From the NCBI GenBank assembly GCA_020736575.1, contig JAGPYM010000038.1:124001-188000 (forward strand): a DNA stretch of 64,000 nt. Direction: 5' to 3'. The translations under genes were made by a program, and so were the position numbers. Below the pieces are notes generated by a model. It was given only the letters and a program-made list of their open reading frames with translations, made no database searches and was not told the origin of the DNA. Source of the stretch: Thelonectria olida. Its lineage: Eukaryota > Ascomycota > Sordariomycetes > Hypocreales > Nectriaceae. Position 1 is the stretch's first letter; each line of letters opens with the position of its first letter. Below are positions 32,908-43,749 of this stretch, one piece after another.

Positions 32908-33980
32908 TCCTTCGAAATCTCATTATTTATCTTCTTTATAACTTTTGAAATACCTGGTAGCCGCTTGGCGGAGATTCAGGCCTTTGGCGGATGTCTGGTG
33001 TTGCGAACCCCGCTTCAAACGTCATCGTCATGTGAAGGCGAACCGGATGTTCCGGGCGGGGGATATCATCGTCGCCTGCGTAAAAGGACCAGAACGACGA
33101 GGGCATTGGAATCAGAGCAGCAAAAAGGTGATATGGAATGGCAGGAAGAGGAGAGCAGTGAGGGAGCTCTAAGTCACACCCGAACTAAGAAAAGGACCAC
33201 GCCTAAGGCAGCTGGCAGCATGACCGAGGCAATCCAGGGCCTGAAGCGACCCCTGGAACAAGATTCCAATAAGAGGATGGAATCGATGAAGGCGGAGTTT
33301 CAGTTCGAGTTTGCCAAGCTTAGGGATCGCATGGCTGAGGAAGTTACTAGGACTACGGCCCAGATGGCACAAGAATTGTCACAAGTCCGAGAGCAGCTCA
33401 CCCTGGTTTGCAGCGAGGTGGAGCAGACCCGGCTACAACTGGACACCTTGAACAATGCTCATGCAGCGCGATCGCCTAGTCAGACATATGCAGAGGCTGC
33501 CAGAATGACGCCTGTTAGTATTACCACTCAAACTCCATCTACGGTTTGATCGGCAACCCTGGAACCGGTGTTCTGCACGGTAGACACATCTAGGGTTCCC
33601 GAGGATCATACTGGTGACACAACACCATTGGTGCTTTGTAGGACTATTGAACAGGAAATGCGAACGTCTAGCGACCAACCTAGTTGTTGATGTGTTGCAG
33701 TGACCAGAGATAGACGAAATACCAACCGCCTGAGGGTCATCGGTAGGAACAGGAAGAACTGAAGAAGACCAAAACCATCATCGAGGCCAAGAGGCTCCAG
33801 GTGCGAGAGTCCTCCGAGACCAACTGTATCCAGTCAAAGTTCACAACATTAACCGTGCTGCCGTTCTCGACCAGGAAGGCAAGGTGCTTCCTGGAGCAAT
33901 GGAAGCCTTGGGCCAGGAGAATGAAGTCCAGATTGCCAAGATGGCCTGGTTGAGTCAAAGGACGGCGCAAAGGCGTATGT
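32908..33980 (+). pseudogene. LINE ORF1 (gag-like) copy, plus strand
   Basis: Carries the start of a Tad1-type LINE ORF1: a 5' leader, VAAWRRFRPLADVW in one frame, then a coiled-coil stretch (TEAIQGLKRPLEQDSNKRME, KAEFQFEFAKLRDRMAEEVT) in the frame 32965-33549. The stop TGA at 33547-33549 is followed by CTVDTSRVPEDHTGDTT and RTIEQEMRTSSDQPS, further stops and frame slips, and VLDQEGKVLPGAMEALGQEN near 33870-33920. The piece ends at about 33980, where an inverted copy begins. The same ORF1 C-terminus appears at 61933-62415. Broken in several places; no function. Confidence 0.85.
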
Positions 33981-34695
33981 TTCTTCCGTCTCTGGTCACT
34001 GCAACACATCGCCAACTAGGCTGATCGCCAGATGTTCGCATTTCCTGTTCAATAGTCCTGCAAAGCACCGATGGTGTTGTGTCACCGGTATGATCCTCGG
34101 GAACCCTGGATGTGTCTACCGTGCAGAACACCGGTTCCGGGGTTGCCGATCGAACCGTAGATGGAGTTTGACGCTCCTGCAGCCGGGTCTGTTCCAGCTC
34201 GCTGCAGACCTGTGTAAGCTTTTCTCGGACTCGTGATAGTTCCTCTGTCATCTGGGCCGTGGCCCTAGTGACTTCGTCAGCCATACGGTCGCTAAGCTTT
34301 GTAAACTCGAACTGAAACTCTGCCTTCATGATTTCCATTTTCTTATTGAAGTCTTGTTGTAGGAGTTGTTTCAGACCCTGGATTGCCTCGGTCATGCTGC
34401 CAGCCGCCTTGGGCGTGGTCCTTTCCTTAGGTCGGTTACGAGTCGACGCTCTCTCACTGCTCTCCTCCTCCTCCCATTCCCTATCACGTTCTTGGTGTCC
34501 CGGTTCTAGCTCTTTTACGCTGGGGACGATGATGTCCCTCGCTCGGAACGTCCGGTTCGCGTTCCATGACGATAAGACGTCTGAAGCGGGGTTCGCTGCA
34601 CCAGACATCAGCAAAGGCCTGAATCTCCGCCAAGCGGCTACCAGGTATTCCAAAAGATATAAAGAATATCAAAAATGAGATTTCGAGAGATTCCG
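33981..34695 (-). pseudogene. LINE ORF1 copy, minus strand, facing the plus copy
   Basis: An open frame of 232 codons (34653-33955) with MEYLVAAWRRFRPL, the same coiled coil (TEAIQGLKQLLQQDFNKKME, KAEFQFEFTKLSDRMADEVT) and RTIEQEMRTSGDQPSWRCVA. It is better preserved than its partner at 32908-33980. The 5' leader homology runs on to about 34695. It is cut at VTRDGRNI, inside ORF1. ORF2 is absent. Confidence 0.85.
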
Positions 34696-35519
34696 TGTGG
34701 TCTCGTTGTCTGATCCGAGTCAAAAAAAAAAAAAAATTTTGACTCGACGTCCATGTGCTTCGCCTTCACTCCTGCACCCTTTTCAGGAGAAGCAGTAGGG
34801 TTGAGGGTAATCCGACGGAAAGCGATTGAGTCTGATGCGTGCAAAGGAGGGTCGCTTAGTGTACAGATGAGAGAAAAGAGGTTTTGCAGATGCTTGATGA
34901 AGAGCCAAGTCAGTTTCCCACCAGGTTTGCGAGAGATGGTATCGTGACTGATTGTTGATTGCGTATTTTGGCCATTAGTCGATTGGATAACTTACTTCAA
35001 CCTTTTTTTTTTTTTGGAGGGGGGGGGGGATTTGATCTTGAGCGTCGTGACCAGGCCGGAAGATCATCGGTTTCACACGCGTTTGGACCCCCATTCCGTG
35101 ACTGCCGCGAAAGCAAGTGCTAAGCACTTCTACTCAATAATGAATTCCAGAGGAGCGCTAGTTAACGAACTTCGTACTTCCTGTCATTTGGATGTCATCG
35201 CTTGGTGAGGTACTTGAGACTTTCATACTGAAATTCAAATGCTATTTCTATCGCGTTGGATGAAACGCCACGATGCGCTGGACCAGCCTGCTTTTGCAAA
35301 ACGTCGTCGCCTCAATATTAGTACTCCCGGATGAGGGCATGGCATCGACTCGCCGGCGAGGTGACTGGGCGATGGAGTCAGGCACAGTATGTGGACACAC
35401 AACCATAAAGATGGACCTGCTGCAAGCATCGTTATGCTCCGCCGGGCTGGGAAGAGCACAATGTATAGAAAGACCACTTTCCGTTTAGGACAATAACGTA
35501 CAAGTACCGAACATGGATC
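34696..35519. other. Intergenic with homopolymer tracts
   Basis: A run of A (34720-34734) lies in a short palindrome (gagtcaaaa...ttttgactc), and a T13-GGA-G11 tract lies at 35003-35029. No gene recognised. Confidence 0.5.
35003..35029 (+). repeat. T13-GGA-G11 homopolymer junction
   Basis: Second T-to-G tract, with one A within the G run. Confidence 0.8.
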
Positions 35520-35670
35520 TGTTGAACAGAAGGCATATGCTGGGGTGTCACGTGCGCGTCAAGGGTCTTATGATGAACAGCAGATCTTTCAGGGGCAGAC
35601 ACTTAACGAGAACACACAACATGAATACACTGATTTGGGTCAATGGACCGAATACACGTACTGTCTGACA
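35520..35670 (-). repeat. Solo LTR, family B, with target duplication
   Basis: 151 bp. On the minus strand it runs from TGTCAGACAG to CTGTTCAACA (TG...CA). GGATC is duplicated on both sides (35515-35519 and 35671-35675). A degraded copy is at 2918-3060. Confidence 0.88.
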
Positions 35671-37798
35671 GGATCACGCGACAAACGATGGGCAGAAAAA
35701 TTGCGAGGCGTGTAGCCCTTTTCGTCGCGCCAGCAAAGGCCACACCTTTGGACCACTCGATCGGCGTAATCAGCCGCTGTCCATGTCTCTGCTACTGATG
35801 TACTCTACGTGCGATCAATGGACGATGCATATCCGAAGTCACGACGTAGCGCCGTTCTTGGGGACATTTGACGATGGCGGTTATCCAAGTGCGCACCGAC
35901 TTCCTTTGCAACAGATCCATAGCCACACTCTTACACGCCAGGATTCGATGTATAGGTAAGTGAACAAAGGGATACAAGGCATTCGCGAAATCAAATTGCA
36001 TGGCAAGATCCATCCTTGATAGAGCTTTAACTCTGTCGCGTCACTCTCAAGCCGTGTTCAATACCGCACTTAAACGCGATACCTTACCGTTCCTGACCTA
36101 ATGCGCGCTACGATTAACAACGCTTTTATTGGCTATGTACAGATTACGAATTCAGCTCTACCCCATGCATTAAATCAACTCTACTCCCCTGTTATATGGG
36201 GTCAGAAAATCAACTCAAACTAGGGTTGATAAAGTTATTAGTACTACATGCTAGCTGTCACGAAGGTCATGTCTTTTTGCATCGCTAAAAGCCTCACTTT
36301 CCTGATTTTCAGGCTCATGAACCCCTTTACACGGATTATGACAGCCGAAAGATGGAAAGGGGGCAAAGCACAGCCGAAATCGGGCCCCACCGATGTTCCG
36401 GATTCTTGTGGCCAACTAAGCTTTGCTGAGTTGGTTCGCCTTGGGGCTTGCCCCACACATGAATCAACGGATAATTCATATGGCTTGACTAACTAGCCGT
36501 TGGGAAAACGTAGCTTACTAGACTGGTACAGACAAGTCTTTGCCAGAAAGGTTTGTGCAAATTTAATGACCTAGCTAGTGATACCTTCAATGCAACGCTT
36601 AGCACGTACATCCAGAAGGGCCGGGATCTGCTGCTTACTGACCTGTGCCACGCCATCGCGGAGGGACCAATAGCATCCAAGAGTAAGCAGCACATGTAGA
36701 TATCTATCCAAAGAATCTCCCGGAAGCGCCTATTAGCCTGAGTTCTCATTTGACGACGAGTCAGTGACAACCTCATTTGCAGGGCCGCGCCGCGCTTTTA
36801 AACCTTGATTCTCTTGGCCTTGCAGGTCTTTGCGGGTCCCCACCGTTTGACCTTGAGACGCTGAGCGCTACTGTATTGACTAACGCGTCAAACGGTGCCT
36901 TGGAGAGACGACCCTACGAAATGGGGCACTCCCAGCCGATGCACCTCCTCAGCTGGCCGCATGCTCGACAGCATTTATCTTCCGAGATTCACCTGCGACC
37001 TGGTGTGGCTTCGCATTGCTGGATGAATGAATGCCGTAGATCTTCTCTCCACACACCCCACAACGGGGAGAGGGACCCAGGGACTTGGCCCCCATCCCAG
37101 TTTGAGAACAGAACAGCCAAGAACAGCCTATTCTTAGTTAAGGGGCCATTTGATAGTCATGCAGATCACTTCTTGATATGTCTCCCTTCCAGTTGCGATG
37201 TTACATCGCATGTGTCTTGTGCCTATCAGGAGACACCCGGTTGAGACTCTTGCTCGAGCTGAAATGACAGAACCATGGAACAAGGCTAACTGCAATCTTG
37301 ACAACCTCATTAGATTATATACTTTACTATGCATGCTTTATGCATCAGTCAAGCTTAGAGACAGGTAGTACGTTCTAACTTCGTCTTGGTCGGCGCCATC
37401 CACGACCTAGACCGAGAAGGTTAGGCCGACAGGGTCAACCTTGTTCATTGATTCGTACCTACCCAATACGAATTAGAGAATCTGTCTTGACTTGAGCTTT
37501 GCGAGAGAATTTAATGACCGCTTCGGATCGCCATGGTTGTGCGTCTGTCGAGTCCCCTGAAGATCATTATTACCTAACTATTCCAACACAAGCCCTGCCT
37601 CTTGAGGTTGAAGAATAAGTAGTACAGAAAACCCAACCTCGCCAAAGAGGCACTTCTTTATTCTCAGTATAGAATCATTGCTTACCCTCTGGTTTAGTTC
37701 ATGTCGTGAAGCTGAGCCAGAGAGGTTTTCGTTCAACTTCTTTTTACCCAGAGATACTAGACTCCCGCATTTGGTTGGCGGCCATCGAAATTCCAATC
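35671..37798. other. Intergenic upstream of paralogue B
   Basis: Only short frames without recognisable domains (for example 36777-37244 plus, 36776-36489 minus). No transposon ends were identified. The last 200 bp should hold the promoter of the seven-TM gene. Confidence 0.5.
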
Positions 37799-39266
37799 AT
37801 GGCTGGGTTTCTGGTGCCACCTTGGTACAAGGAGGAGGTCGTCACTAATCTGGACATGAACATTGCCAGTTTCTTCTGGGGATTGTGCTTCGGTGTGGCC
37901 ATATTCACAGCTGCCAAGGCCAGCAATCAGACCATGAGCTCCTGGTCACGGGCTCGGAGGGTCACGGCGTACGTTTGGATGATCTGGGGAGAGTGGATCG
38001 CTTGTATAATCATCAGTGTCCTCACCTGGCTGTACCTATGGGGGACTATTGAAACTAGGTGAACATCCCCCTTTCTAATTAGGCTTGATTGAGCTAGGCT
38101 AACATCTTTTGAACCACTCAGTTTCTGGATCTGGTTCTTCATCAGTACGTCTGACAAATCCAGTTACTCCTACCGTGAAATCTGCAGCTGATTCGTCTTT
38201 CATTTCTTAAAGTTGTATGCTGGTGCTTCCAGGTATGTTCAAGTCACAAACCGAGACCACGACCGAGGTCATGGAACCGAAACTGATAAATGAAAACCAA
38301 CAGACTCAACTACTCGTGCAAATTATAGTCAATCGCCTGTCTCTCCTGATGGTAAACCGAGAAAAGGCTTCCAGGCTCAAGTGGGGAGCATTTGCAATCC
38401 TGACCTTTATCAACATCACAGTTGGCATCGTCTGGATTCCTAACCGACTACAGATTTCCGAGACCTGGATCCGCATCGACGCTATATGGGATCGCATAGA
38501 GAAGGTCATCTTTCTGCTTGTTGATGCCTCTCTCAATATCTACTTCATTTATCTGGTTCGAACACGGTTGATTTCCAACGGATTGACAAAGTACAACACT
38601 CTCTTCACCATCAACATTGTCATGGTCATAATCTCGATTTCCATGGATGTGAGTAGCAACACCACTTCTAGGTTTTTCAAACTCAAGAGAACTCACAACC
38701 CCAAAGGTCGTCTTAATTGGACTTATGTCTCTTCCGGTTGCTGTGGTGTAAGTGTTTCTGGCCCCTCACGCACCACGTCTTGTTCCGCTGACGAGTCTTG
38801 TCACAGATATCTCCAGTTCCAATGCTTCGCCTACCTCATGAAACTCTACATCGAGATGAACATGGCCGAATTGATTAAGAAGGTCGTCCGTGCCACTCAA
38901 CACGGAGACAAAGACGGACGCTCCACGTCTGGCATTGGGCCAGGTGACAAGTCATCACGGACTACGGATGGGCCCCGAGGAGGCATCAGCCAGGAGAACG
39001 GACGCAGCATGTTCACAGGGCTCATCTCACGAGGAGCAAGTCAGACGGGCCCCACGCGATATACAACACACATTGAGCTGGGGAGCACGGAAGACGTCTC
39101 AACAAGCCGCCAACACGGACGAGGCTCTAGCCAGTCCCCGCAGCCAACTACAGGAATCCAGAAGACCGTCATCACGGAAATAGTGAGCTCAAAGGTTGAG
39201 GATGATGATACACCAAGGAGCGAGTCAAGTTCGACGAGACAGCTGAATGGAAAGTATGGTGTATAA
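37799..39266 (+). CDS. Seven-TM membrane protein, paralogue B
   Basis: Five exons, 37799-38058, 38122-38144, 38233-38648, 38707-38747 and 38807-39266, total exactly 400 codons (399 aa). Two are micro-exons of 23 and 41 nt. Introns: GTGAAC...CTCAG (63 nt), GTACGT...TTCCAG (88 nt), GTGAGT...CAAAG (58 nt) and GTAAGT...CACAG (59 nt). Sequence matches paralogue A throughout: VPPWYKEEVVTNLDMNIASF, SSWSRARRVTAYVWMIWGEW, IWDRIEKVIFLLVDASLNIY, RLISNGLTKYNTLFTINIV and FAYLMKLYIEMNMAELIKKV. About 20 residues before LLVQIIVNRL (TETTTEVMEPKLINENQQ) have no counterpart in A, so the second acceptor is the least certain. The long hydrophilic tail is Ser/Gly-rich and ends like A in GIQKTVITEIV. Function unknown; a likely plasma- or endomembrane protein. 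Confidence 0.82.
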
Positions 39267-39490
39267 GGGGTATTACTGGGTAAAAGCACTTTAGCGGGAG
39301 CAGAATAGAGCCGCCACATCCGCATCCACGTCAACAGGCGATTCCATACGTCGTGTGGTGCCTTCCTGGCTAAGTAGTTAGGTTCGCGTAAATTACCCTT
39401 CGGAGTTTCGCGATCAAAGATAGTTTTCGCAGTCACGGCACTATCCAATTTGGGATTTCGCGGTCATCGCAGTTCATTTTATTAGGGGTA
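39267..39490. other. Short intergenic
   Basis: Between paralogue B and the pogo relic; nothing recognised. Confidence 0.4.
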
Positions 39491-40400
39491 ACGTGGTTGA
39501 CAAGCGAGTTGCGAATACAAGCGAGTTGGCAACCCCCCCTACCCCCCCCCCCCCACCTATAAACTCAAATTATAACACAATAAACCTAAAAAAGTCTATT
39601 CAGAATGATTAGAACTTGATTCCCCAGACGAATCTATATCCTTTATGCAAGTTCTCGCATTATGCCCAATCTTCCCGCAATTGCCACATCGCCGAACGCC
39701 CGCTGCAGCTCGCCTCGCCGAGCACCAATTTGTCGCATTTCTAGAGCGACCTGCCGACCATCGTGAGAATCCTCTACAGTAAGGGTCCCTCCTTGCCGTA
39801 CATGTGTCTTTTTAGCTCACCAGCGTTTGCTAAGTGTCTCATTTGCCTGTCGGAGTGACGTGACTTCTGCTCGGAGTAGAGCTACCTCATGCATCATTGT
39901 CTGCGCCCCCTTCGAAATCTGATCAACAGCCTTATAAATTGGGGTTAGAGAGCTTCCTTGGTGATGGGAAATTCGATATTTAACATAGGTAGACTATGAG
40001 AGGGCTTCTGTCGGGCTGCGCGGTGTTAAAGAAACCCAAGGGTCGTTCCCTTCTGGAGGCGGCCCAGTCGGTGTCGGAGTCCGTAACTTAATACCCAGCT
40101 CTGACAACACCGCATTGGGATCCATAGGGACTAAGCCAGACCCTCTGAATCCTGCCCTGATGTTGCTTTCTATAAAGACCTCCGAAAAGGCATCTTTAAA
40201 GGTAGAAAAGAAGTCGACCTTAGTCACATGGGTAACGTGGTACTTTATGAGCTCTTCAATCTTGCGACCATATGCCCGCTTCAGGGGACTGAAGACTCCA
40301 ACATCAAGTGGATGGAGAAGGTGCGATGAGCAGGCTTGGAAATCGATCAAAGGCAGTCCTCATCACGACTTTGCCCAGGACCCAAAACAACTTGCCTGAA
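39491..40400 (-). pseudogene. Truncated pogo-type element
   Basis: The outer end begins ACGTGGTTGACAAGCGAGTT after a TA (39489-39490) and carries two AAGCGAGTT units, laid out like the TIR at 17503. Inside, on the minus strand, are a zinc knuckle (CGNCGKIGHNARTC, near 39690-39640) and, at 40350-39994, the end of the DDE domain: HLLHPLDVGVFSPLKRAYGR, then SNIRAGFRGSGLVPMDPNAV. The catalytic N-terminal two-thirds and the other TIR are absent beyond about 40400. A poly-C run lies at 39532-39556. It is a diverged relative of the intact 17.5-kb element, too broken to move. Confidence 0.82.
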
Positions 40401-40861
40401 TTTGTCTCCTTCAAGGAGATCAAGAGGGAGACGACTCAGACGGGTGATTAATGCCCGCTACACTCCGGAACCGATGGCATTAACCATTGCCACACAATGG
40501 CGTCGTAAGCGTGATCGAATGGCGTATCATCTATCCAGCTAATGAAGTCCCTCTCCATTTCTTGTGACGACGAAGTTATCGTAGGAAAGCCAACAGGTAT
40601 GTCGAGACGCCATTCATTGGCAGCGCTGCTATTGATAAAATATAACCTTTGAAGTAGTTAACGGGAATTGAGGTTCCAGAGTGAGGTCAGGAACCTGCAG
40701 AATCCTGAAAAGGAAGGTGGGGGTGCTTTCCTCCTTGGGAAGCATTGCATATCTCTCCACCAATGGCGCTTGTCGCATTGTTTTGAGGGAGACGCTCTTG
40801 TGCGGGGATCCACTCGGAGGCAGAATCCAGGTCGGCCTACCCGGCACCTCTCCGACTTACC
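40401..40861. other. Intergenic
   Basis: No recognisable gene; possibly further decayed transposon sequence. Confidence 0.35.
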
Positions 40862-40972
40862 ACCCGATCGACGATCAAATCGATCGATTGGAGGTTGGAT
40901 CGATACGATATCGATTAATTGAATCGATTAATCGAATCGATCAAATCGATTGGTCAATCGATTTCCAAGAAA
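40862..40972. repeat. ATCGAT-rich tract
   Basis: ATCGAT and one-base variants occur about a dozen times in 110 bp (for example tcgatacgatatcgattaat), giving many overlapping palindromes. Confidence 0.7.
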
Positions 40973-40984
40973 CAGTTTCTGTCC

Positions 40985-41215
40985 ACAACGAAATCTGTCC
41001 GCCTTGAGCAATTCTCTTGCGTATGTGGCCGCAGTCGCTACGGCATACCTCTGCCATATTTTGTGCTTGTGAGAATCTGAGTAGTCGCAGATCCCCCGAA
41101 TTGGGAGACAAGGGAGAATATCCATCAGGCCAGCAGCCTCCATTTCGAAACATATGACGTCCAGTTGTCGAACAACATTGTCCCGAGTAGTGCCGCATAG
41201 ATATCGCTTAGCCCC
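40985..41215 (-). pseudogene. PNP_UDP (nucleoside-phosphorylase fold) fragment of an NLR-like gene
   Basis: The minus strand reads [13 protein letters not shown] near 41210-41170 in one frame and [20 protein letters not shown] followed by [20 protein letters not shown] in another, ending with [11 protein letters not shown]. This is the end of the phosphorylase-superfamily domain that fungi use as the N-terminus of many NB-ARC/STAND (NLR-like) proteins; the EMEAAG and RGICDYSD blocks are its nucleobase/ribose-site motifs. The rest of such a gene is absent on both sides. It is a short relic. Confidence 0.75.
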
Positions 41216-42212
41216 TCCAAAGAAGATAAATTTCTCCCGGTCCCTCCGACTCTCTCAGAACAAGGCGATGAGAAAGAACAACATTTCTCTCCAAGTGCCA
41301 GATATACAATAGTAGAATCGGACACAGACGAACAGGTTCGTGACAATCGGATATAGAATGTACTAAGACATAGCATGTACTGGCATACTCCCCGGTTCTA
41401 TTTCTCGTTCCCATTTCCTATTCTGGCAATCAGGTCTCGTGTACTGTCGCCAGGGCTTCGACGTCCTCGAGGTTCTGAAAAGGAGCGTAACAAGCTAGGG
41501 AAAGTCTTCTAGATGGAAGGCTATACCTACATAAAATGCAAGTACACTTCCGCCCAAAACTAAGACACTGAAGCTGTTGAGACTGCCAAACGGTCTCATC
41601 AATCTAATATAGACGGAGTAGACAGTGGGGACCCTGGGGGAAAAGCTAGTGCCATGCGGAGCCAAATTGCTTAAATAGAGTTGACAACCTTGCCGAGTCT
41701 GACAATCATCTGCAACCGTCTTCACCTTCAGACCTGGGTTGACACCTCCTTGCCTTTCACCATCAATCACCTTCCATTCTCAACAACCAACATGACAGAA
41801 TTCGACAAGGCCGCCGCTGTCGTTGGCGACATCGAGGAAGACCTCGTCGTCGATGCAAGTATGCAGTCGGAGAGCCCTGATTTGTCACGGCCTGGTCCAC
41901 TGTGCAGGGCTTAAAAGAGCTGTTGTGTGCCACTGTAATTGCAACCAATGCGATTATTGACCAATCTTTTGCCCTATGGTACAGCGGTCTAGCACAACCG
42001 TTACATGATTTGTGGCCACCTCTGCTAGTCAAAAGGTAAGCCCAGTGAAGGTCATCATCTCGTCACTGTGGCTTGATATTTACCACGACGTTGGAATCTT
42101 GCAATGCATCATGTCGCACGGAATTTTTCAAAGGAACAATACAAGAAAACTAAGACCGAACTATATACAATACAATTTATTAACGCACGGCGGCTTGAAC
42201 CGAAAGGGGCGA
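41216..42212. other. Mostly intergenic, one tiny candidate gene inside
   Basis: Apart from the 39-codon candidate at 41792-41960, only short frames without domains. Confidence 0.4.
41792..41960 (+). CDS. Possible tiny Cys-tailed protein (39 aa)
   Basis: Exons 41792-41858 and 41908-41960 with a 49-nt intron (GTATGC...GTGCAG) give a 39-aa protein, acidic at first (MTEFDKAAAVVGDIEEDLVV) and ending in a cysteine cluster (CHCNCNQCDY). The sequence before the ATG is pyrimidine-rich and ends CAACCAACATGAC, as in many fungal start contexts. It may equally be the first exons of a decayed larger gene; CxCxxC clusters also occur in GFA-type enzymes. Weak. Confidence 0.28.
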
Positions 42213-42503
42213 CTGATGAATGAATGAATGAATGAAATTTATTACGCCCGGGAGGACCAAGCCTCATAGGGCCATGACGCTAAACTATTTTCAGTTCTAA
42301 CGATTGATCGAGATCACCCAGAAGCCCCACATTCTTCCTCGTTCACTGATTGGTCTCGCCTCGCTCGACTCTGATGTGACGGGCCTGCTTGAAGGCCAAT
42401 TTCTCCAAGTGTTCAGCATCCTATCTTCAGCAGCTGAAGCATGGTCTGCCAACTTGAGGCTGTTTGATGTTAGTATCGCCAGATTTGGCCGCTAAATGTG
42501 TTA
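42213..42503 (-). mobile_element. LINE 3' end with (CATT)n tail
   Basis: Read on the minus strand, this is the 3' terminus of a non-LTR retrotransposon: ...CCTCCCGGGCGTAATAAATT followed by about five CATT units. An upstream block (42390-42470) matches 42705-42790 (TTCAAGTGTTCAG, GTGGCTGAAGC with changes), so the two are copies of the same 3' region. Confidence 0.72.
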
Positions 42504-43085
42504 GTTAGTACACACACACACAATTTATTTCGCCCGGTGGCTTATAACCAATAGGGCATAGTTGCTATTGTACATATCCATTTCCCAAATTTTGCCATGA
42601 TCTCGTAAAAGCCCTTATAGTGTCCAATTTTTGCTTTTGCCTCTTCGTTTTTCCGTCTCTCCGCTGAATCTCGTGGGGTTTGTATTATTGGCAAGCTAAC
42701 TTGAAGGCTATTCTTCAAGTGTTCAGAGTCCTATCTACGGTGGCTGAAGCGGTGCCTGCTGTCCATGGCACGAGGTGTTTGATGTAGGGTAGGTTAGTAA
42801 GAAAGAATAGGTAAGGTTTCGCAATCTGTCTTCAACGTTGCGTGTTGTCGAGTCGACCTGTGGCTATTGCAAATCATATAGTCGCGCGGACTGCATCCAT
42901 ATTTGGCGTCCATTTTGCATCGTCTGATAGTGATTTTCCTCTTAGGAAGAACGCGAGATTTCCTCTTCGTGTCTGGGTGCACTGCAACATTTCGGCTCGG
43001 TATGCCGTCCATTTTCTGCATCGAAAGAGAAAATGCTCAACCGTCTCTATCGCTTGTCTGTAGCTGTACAGTGGGGTGCGGGTCC
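42504..43085 (-). pseudogene. LINE 3' fragment with ORF2 C-terminus and (TG)n tail
   Basis: On the minus strand, 43060-42850 encodes the C-terminal zinc region of a Tad1-like ORF2: TVEHFLFRCRKWTAYRAEML, then TRRGNLAFFLRGKSLSDDAK and WTPNMDAVRATI, a stop, and FAIATGRLD. The 3' UTR follows and ends GGGCGAAATAAATTGTGTGT at about 42509. The reverse transcriptase proper is absent. The tail repeat differs from that of the neighbouring copy. Confidence 0.78.
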
Positions 43086-43660
43086 AGCGTCAGTAATCTA
43101 TCATTGTAATTTTGCCAAAAATGGCCAAAAATGGACCAAGCGTGGCGCATGCACGAGCAACTTCTGGCTGACTATCTCTTTGAAAATCATCCATAATTAT
43201 CCCAGAGTCCATTTCTGACCGAAGTCTGTGCGTTAGCCAGATTGGTCCATTTTTGGCAAAATCGTTCGCACTAAAACACTGACGCTGAACCCGAACTGGA
43301 CTGTATGTGCCTCGAAGAGAGAGGTTATTCAATTGATCAGTTCTTCCTCTTGGAGAGATGTGATGATGCCTGTGTTGTTGTTGTTGTTGTTGTTGTTTTT
43401 GTGGAAGGGGGGTTTTCTCTTTTTTGCCACTTTCTTAGTCACGTCGGCAAGACCTTCCTCCTCCGTAGTCGGGGAGCCATTATACGCTGTAAAGAGTGAT
43501 GGGCCGTTTATGGCTTGTGGGATGCAGAGATGAGAGAGACAAGATGATGCCTGATGTCTAATGAACATGCTAGCACTAGCCACACACTCTACGTCAGCCA
43601 CGTTGGTCCATTTTTGGCAAAATTCTACTGAAGCACTAACACTAAACCTAAACTAGACTG
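43086..43660. repeat. Nested repeats with TTGGTCCATTTTTGGCAAAA blocks
   Basis: TTGGTCCATTTTTGGCAAAA occurs at 43242-43261 and 43603-43622, and in inverted, partly duplicated form at about 43110-43138. Each plus copy is followed by a similar 40-bp stretch ending ctagactgta/ctggactgta. A TTG microsatellite of about eight units lies at 43374-43397. No gene recognised. Confidence 0.65.
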
Positions 43661-43749
43661 TACCAGCTCCCGAAATGGATATGTACAATAGCAACTAGTG
43701 CCCTCTTGGCTATAAGCCTCCGGGCGAAATAAATTGTGTGTGTGTGTGT
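43661..43749 (+). mobile_element. LINE 3' end, plus strand, (TG)n tail
   Basis: A near-perfect inverted copy of 42509-42585 (ATGTACAATAGCAACTA..., CCGGGCGAAATAAATTGTGT). Together they form an inverted pair 1.1 kb apart. Confidence 0.75.
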
